A stretch of DNA of 9,738 nt, from positions 1-9,738 of the forward strand of contig RFLL01000087.1 in the NCBI GenBank assembly GCA_003693905.1. The letters are read 5' to 3'. Source of the DNA: Alphaproteobacteria bacterium (GTDB lineage Bacteria > Pseudomonadota > Alphaproteobacteria > Kiloniellales > J153). Made by a program: the position numbers and the translations under genes. Position 1 is the stretch's first letter. Every line of letters starts with the position of its first letter. Below are positions 6,544 through 9,738 of the stretch, piece after piece. The notes beneath the pieces are model-generated. The model saw nothing but the letters and a program-made list of their open reading frames with translations. It was not told the origin of the DNA and searched no databases.

Positions 6544-6722
6544 AGTGTATTTTTGCCGCCTGAGGTATCACGAATCGGCCCGCCGGTTGCGTACCTGGCC
6601 CAGCAAACGGATAATCGCGGTCCCGATTCGCGGCCGTAAGGAAGGGGGCGATCCCGCCCCGTCACTGCCGGCCGGTTCGCCGTCGTATCCCTCCACCCCG
6701 GAGCAGATGGTACCTTCCGCCG

Positions 6723-8333
6723 ATGTCGCAGCAGCCGATCTACGATGTTCTCGTCATTGGGGCCGGGCACAACGGCCTCGTCTGCGCCGGTTACCTGGCG
6801 CGCGCCGGATATCGGGTCAAGGTGGTCGAACGGCGCGGCGTCGTCGGCGGCGCCGCCGTGAGCGAGGAATTCCATCCGGGATTCCGCAATTCCGTCTGTT
6901 CCTACGTGGTCAGTCTGCTGCATCCGAAAGTGATCGCCGACCTGGGGCTCCACGATTACGGCTTGGAGATTCTCGACCGTCCCGGCGGCTCGCTGGCGCC
7001 GCTGCCCGGGGGGCAATGTCTGTCCCTGCCGCGCGACGATGCCCGGGCGATGGCCGAGATCGCCAGATATTCGCCCCGCGATGCCCGTTCGTACGAGGCC
7101 TTTCACGGCGTTCTCGAACGCACGGCCCGGGTATTGCGGGGGCTTGTTCTCGAAACACCGCCCAACATCGGCGGCGGTTGGGGCGATCTGTGGCGGGCGC
7201 TGACGGCCGGCAACCGGCTGCGCAAGCTCGATGCCTCCGATCAGGCGGCGTTCGCCCATCTGATGACCAAAAGCGTGGGCGACTACCTTGACTCCTGGTT
7301 CGAGTTCGACGGCCTCAAGGGCGTCTACGGCTTCGAGGGGATCGTCGGCAACATGGTCAGCCCCTATGCGCCGGGCAGTGCCTATGTTCTGCTTCATCAC
7401 TACTTCGGCGAGGTCAACGGCCGCGTCGGGGCCTGGGGCCACGCCCGCGGCGGCATGGGGGCGATCACCCGGGCGATGGCCCGTTCCGCCGAAGCCTGTG
7501 GCGTCGAGATCGAGCTCGAGGCCCCGGTCGAAGAGGTGCTGCTGGATGACGGGCGCGCGGCGGGCGTGCGTCTGGCCGACGGGCGCACGATCCGGGCCCG
7601 CGCCGTTGCCGCCAACGTCAATCCCAAGCTGCTTTATCTGCGCCTGATCGACGCGGCGGCGTTGCCGGCGGAGTTCCTGCGTACCATGCGGGCGTGGCGC
7701 TGCCGCTCCGGCACCTTTCGCATGAACGTGGCGCTCAGCGAGCTGCCGCGCTTCGATGGCATGCCGGGGGGCGATGTGCACGAGCTGATGAGCGGCACCA
7801 TCGACATCTGCCCGTCGCTGGCCTACATGGAGCGCGCCTACGACGATGCCAAGGCCGGGGGCTGGGCCCGTGAGCCGATCATCTCAATGTGCATTCCCAG
7901 CACCATCGACGATACCTTGGCCCCGAGGGGCGCCCATGTCGCCAGCCTGTTCTGCCAGCATTTCCATCCCGAGCTGTCCGGCGGGCGCACCTGGGACGAT
8001 GTCAAGGAAGAGGTCGCCGATCTCATCATCGGGACCGTTGATCGCTACGCACCCAACTTCAAGCGCGCGGTGGTCGGCCGTCAGGTGCTCAGCCCCCTCG
8101 ATCTGGAACGCGACTTCGGCCTGATCGGTGGCGACATCTTCCACGGCGCGCTGCACCTCGATCAGATCTACAGCCTGCGCCCGGCCGCCGGTTATGCCGA
8201 TTACCGGGCGCCGATCGGCGGCTTGTATCTGTGCGGTTCGGGTGCTCATCCGGGCGGCGGGGTGTCCGGCGTTCCCGGCCACAATGCGGCGCGCGAGATC
8301 GCCAGGGACTTCCGCCGCCGTCGGGTCGGATAG
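6723..8333 (+). CDS. FAD-dependent oxidoreductase, phytoene dehydrogenase-like (PYROXD2/COG1233 type)
   Basis: The 536-residue flavoprotein has an N-terminal Rossmann fold VLVIGAGHNGLVCAGYLARA with GAGHNG at 13-18, an acidic residue for the FAD ribose (E36) and the following ERRGVVGGAA motif. The next stretch, SEEFHPGFRNSVCSYVVSLL, is typical of COG1233 proteins related to vertebrate PYROXD2. A C-terminal FAD-binding segment GLYLCGSGAHPGGGVSGVPGH begins near residue 500 (quoted in part). The substrate is unknown: relatives include phytoene desaturases and amine-oxidase-fold enzymes, but neighbouring carotenoid genes are absent, so a carotenoid role is not supported. No membrane segment is clear. 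The ATG at 6723 is the only in-frame start before the Rossmann motif; its ribosome binding site is poor, the nearest being GGAG at 6700-6703, 19 bases away. It converges with the glutamine synthetase-like gene, 37 bp apart. Confidence 0.9.
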   Translation: MSQQPIYDVLVIGAGHNGLVCAGYLARAGYRVKVVERRGVVGGAAVSEEFHPGFRNSVCSYVVSLLHPKVIADLGLHDYGLEILDRPGGSLAPLPGGQCLSLPRDDARAMAEIARYSPRDARSYEAFHGVLERTARVLRGLVLETPPNIGGGWGDLWRALTAGNRLRKLDASDQAAFAHLMTKSVGDYLDSWFEFDGLKGVYGFEGIVGNMVSPYAPGSAYVLLHHYFGEVNGRVGAWGHARGGMGAITRAMARSAEACGVEIELEAPVEEVLLDDGRAAGVRLADGRTIRARAVAANVNPKLLYLRLIDAAALPAEFLRTMRAWRCRSGTFRMNVALSELPRFDGMPGGDVHELMSGTIDICPSLAYMERAYDDAKAGGWAREPIISMCIPSTIDDTLAPRGAHVASLFCQHFHPELSGGRTWDDVKEEVADLIIGTVDRYAPNFKRAVVGRQVLSPLDLERDFGLIGGDIFHGALHLDQIYSLRPAAGYADYRAPIGGLYLCGSGAHPGGGVSGVPGHNAAREIARDFRRRRVG

Positions 8334-8355
8334 GGGACGGGAGGCAGGCGCCCAT

Positions 8356-8370
8356 CGCCCGCAGCGGGCG
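8356..8370. terminator. Short hairpin between two convergent genes
   Basis: CGCCCG (8356-8361) and CGGGCG (8365-8370) form a perfect 6-bp stem with a CAG loop, directly against the stop codon of the glutamine synthetase-like gene and 22 bp after the oxidoreductase stop. Its position suits a shared bidirectional terminator, but there is no T run on either side. Confidence 0.35.
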
Positions 8371-9738
8371 TCATTCGGCGAGCAGATACCACTCGTATTC
8401 GTGGCGGCCGATGTGGTTCTCGAAGGTATCGAGTTCCTTCGTCTTGCACGCGACGTAGGCACGGATGTAGTCGGCGCCCATGTAGTCGACCAGAACTTCG
8501 GATTCGGCCAGACGCTCCAACGCCCGTCGCGGCCGGAACGGCAGGTCGGGGTCGTAGGCGAAGCCGGCGTTGCCTTCGAACGGCGCCGGTGGCTCGATCT
8601 TGCGGGTCAGGCCATGGTGCAGGCCGGCCAGCGCGGTGGCCAGGGCCAGATAGGGATTGGCGTCGGCGCCGGCGACACGGTGTTCGATGCGCCGCGCCGC
8701 ACCGGGCCCGCGCGGCACCCGCAGCGCCACCGAGCGGTTCTCGAACCCCCAGGTACGCCGGATCGGCACGAAGGTGTTGGGCACATAGCGCCGAAACGAA
8801 TTCACGTTGGGGGCGAGAAAGGCCATCGATTCGGGCAGGATGTCGAGAATGCCGCCGATCGCATGGCGCAAGGTCGGGCTGACCGTCTCTTTCCTGCCGC
8901 CATCGAAAACGTTGCGGCCCTTGCCGTCGACCAGGCTGAGATGCAGATGCAGGCCGCATCCGGCTTCGGCCAGATAGGGCTTGGCCATGAACGTGGCCTG
9001 AACGCCGTGACGCCGCGCGACTCCCTGGACCGCGCGCTTGAACATCACGCACTGATCGGCAGCGCGCAGGGGGTCGTCAATGTGGTGCAGGTTGATTTCA
9101 TACTGCCCGGGCGCGTATTCGGCGGTGATCGCCCCGGTGGGAATGTCCTGGGCCGCACACGCCCGGGTAATGTCGTCGAGGAGCGCGGCGAATGCGTCGA
9201 GGTCGGCCATGCCATAGACCTGCGTGCCCGCGGCGCGGCGACCGGTTACCGGCGAGACCGGGGGCTGCGGCGCGCCGTCGGGCGTACGCGTGCGGTCGAT
9301 CAGATAGAACTCCAGCTCGAACGCGACCACCGGCTTGAGGCCGAGCGCGTGCACCCGCTCAACGATGGCCGCCAGCACGTTGCGCGGTTCGAACGGATAG
9401 GGCCGGCCGTCGTCCTCGACCAGACTCAGCATCACCTGACAGGCCGGCGGCTCGCTCCACGGCACCGGTTTCAGAGACCCCGGAATCACCCGGGCTGCGC
9501 GGTCCGGGTCACCGTCGCTGAAGCCGTGGCCTTCGGGGTCCTGGCTGGTGCCCCGGGTGTTGAGCAGAAACACCGAAGCGGGAAACGCCAAGCCGTCGCC
9601 GAGCAGCTTGGCCAGATGCTCGACCGGATAGCGCTTGCCGCGCACCACCCCCGACAGGTCGGCGAAGATCGCATCGACCATGACGGTGTCGGGATGGGCC
9701 TTGAGGAAATCGGCTGCTTCCCGGGCGCCGGCGGTGGA
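8371..9738 (-). CDS. Glutamine synthetase family protein, gamma-glutamylpolyamine synthetase-like (N-terminus missing)
   Basis: The frame stays open upstream of the Met codon at 9681 to the right edge, and those 19 extra codons (ending FLKAHPDTVM) read as normal family sequence, so the start lies outside; 455 residues are visible. The enzyme should ligate glutamate to an amine with ATP. Counting from that Met, likely metal ligands are E122 and E124 (FELEFYL), E188 and E195 (AEYAPGQYEIN), H245 (GCGLHLHLSL) and E333 (RIEHR). APNVNSFRRY (290-299) and ADANPYLALA are also family hallmarks. The NLYDLPPEE-type loop bearing the adenylylated Tyr of ordinary GlnA is absent, and AIFADLSGVVRGKRYP near the N-terminus is typical of PuuA-like enzymes that glutamylate putrescine or similar amines. 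No other polyamine-pathway gene is in view on this side, so the substrate is a family-level guess. A hairpin abuts its stop codon. Confidence 0.9.
   Translation of the reverse strand, partial: STAGAREAADFLKAHPDTVMVDAIFADLSGVVRGKRYPVEHLAKLLGDGLAFPASVFLLNTRGTSQDPEGHGFSDGDPDRAARVIPGSLKPVPWSEPPACQVMLSLVEDDGRPYPFEPRNVLAAIVERVHALGLKPVVAFELEFYLIDRTRTPDGAPQPPVSPVTGRRAAGTQVYGMADLDAFAALLDDITRACAAQDIPTGAITAEYAPGQYEINLHHIDDPLRAADQCVMFKRAVQGVARRHGVQATFMAKPYLAEAGCGLHLHLSLVDGKGRNVFDGGRKETVSPTLRHAIGGILDILPESMAFLAPNVNSFRRYVPNTFVPIRRTWGFENRSVALRVPRGPGAARRIEHRVAGADANPYLALATALAGLHHGLTRKIEPPAPFEGNAGFAYDPDLPFRPRRALERLAESEVLVDYMGADYIRAYVACKTKELDTFENHIGRHEYEWYLLAE

Larger units (their letters stand above)
6384..6722. 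promoter_or_regulatory. Divergent control region with AT-rich island
   Basis: These 339 bp lie between the starts of two divergent genes. The left half is strikingly AT-rich: 38 G+C among the 100 bases 6391-6490, in a region otherwise near two-thirds G+C. It holds palindromes ATATT-AC-AATAT (6392-6403), GCTTAAGC (6404-6411) and TCGGCGCCGA (6449-6458), the inverted repeat AATTTT/AAAATT (6463-6480), the TTAA-N7-TTAA motif (6473-6487) and the long hairpin at 6515-6543. Three GANTC sites, the CcrM methylation target, fall at 6419, 6572 and 6625. A further hairpin GGGGCG-ATCC-CGCCCC sits at 6645-6660. No clear -35/-10 pair was found in either direction. Confidence 0.5.

Noticed and set aside
6382..6639. 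85-codon plus-strand frame through the AT-rich island
   Set aside because: Covers palindromes, the CtrA-like motif and the long hairpin, as expected of regulatory DNA; the translation resembles no family and has no ribosome binding site.
6387..7781. 464-codon minus-strand frame opposite the oxidoreductase
   Set aside because: Antisense to a gene with clear FAD-binding motifs; runs through the intergenic control region as well.
8246..9052. 268-codon minus-strand frame inside the glutamine synthetase-like gene
   Set aside because: Alternative frame of a gene whose metal-binding residues are all identifiable; Arg-rich shadow composition.

Overview
The window is high-GC DNA (roughly two-thirds G+C by eye) with tightly packed genes. 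The mix of a phasin, a clpS-clpA pair with alphaproteobacterial sequence features, a FemAB-like acetyltransferase and a PYROXD2-like flavoprotein suggests an alphaproteobacterium, plausibly of the Rhodospirillales. That placement rests on protein resemblance recalled from memory, not on a search. No tRNA, rRNA, insertion sequence, CRISPR array or integrase was seen.

Layout. 2-433 (+): 3' part of a phasin-family gene, cut by the left edge. 434-809: non-coding stretch with a strong hairpin terminator at 519-549. 810-1136 and 1144-3474 (+): clpS and clpA, 7 bp apart, encoding the N-degron adaptor and the AAA+ unfoldase of the ClpAP protease. 3522-4658 (+): a family III CoA-transferase fold protein that keeps the three catalytic residues of alpha-methylacyl-CoA racemase. 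4684-5898 (-): a FemAB/GNAT-like protein (COG3146 type), convergent with the racemase gene. 5931-6215: no gene seen, one possible minus-strand terminator. 6216-6383 (-): a 55-residue four-cysteine zinc-ribbon protein, easy to miss because of its size. 6384-6722: a divergent control region with an AT-rich island (38 G+C in the 100 bases 6391-6490), a TTAA-N7-TTAA motif of the CtrA type and a long hairpin. 6723-8333 (+): a phytoene-dehydrogenase-like FAD oxidoreductase. 8371-9738 (-): a glutamine synthetase family protein of the gamma-glutamylpolyamine synthetase type, its N-terminus cut by the right edge.

How they fit. Only clpS-clpA is a clear functional pair; ClpS hands proteins with destabilising N-termini to ClpA, which unfolds them for ClpP (not in the window). 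The racemase-like gene follows clpA by 47 bp with no visible terminator, so it may share the transcript without sharing the pathway. Phasin (storage granules) and racemase (branched acyl-CoA breakdown) both touch lipid and carbon-reserve metabolism, but the sequence does not link them.

This is largely an ordinary chromosomal region. I see no convincing new multi-gene system. The parts most worth a second look are the zinc-ribbon microprotein and its AT-rich upstream region.
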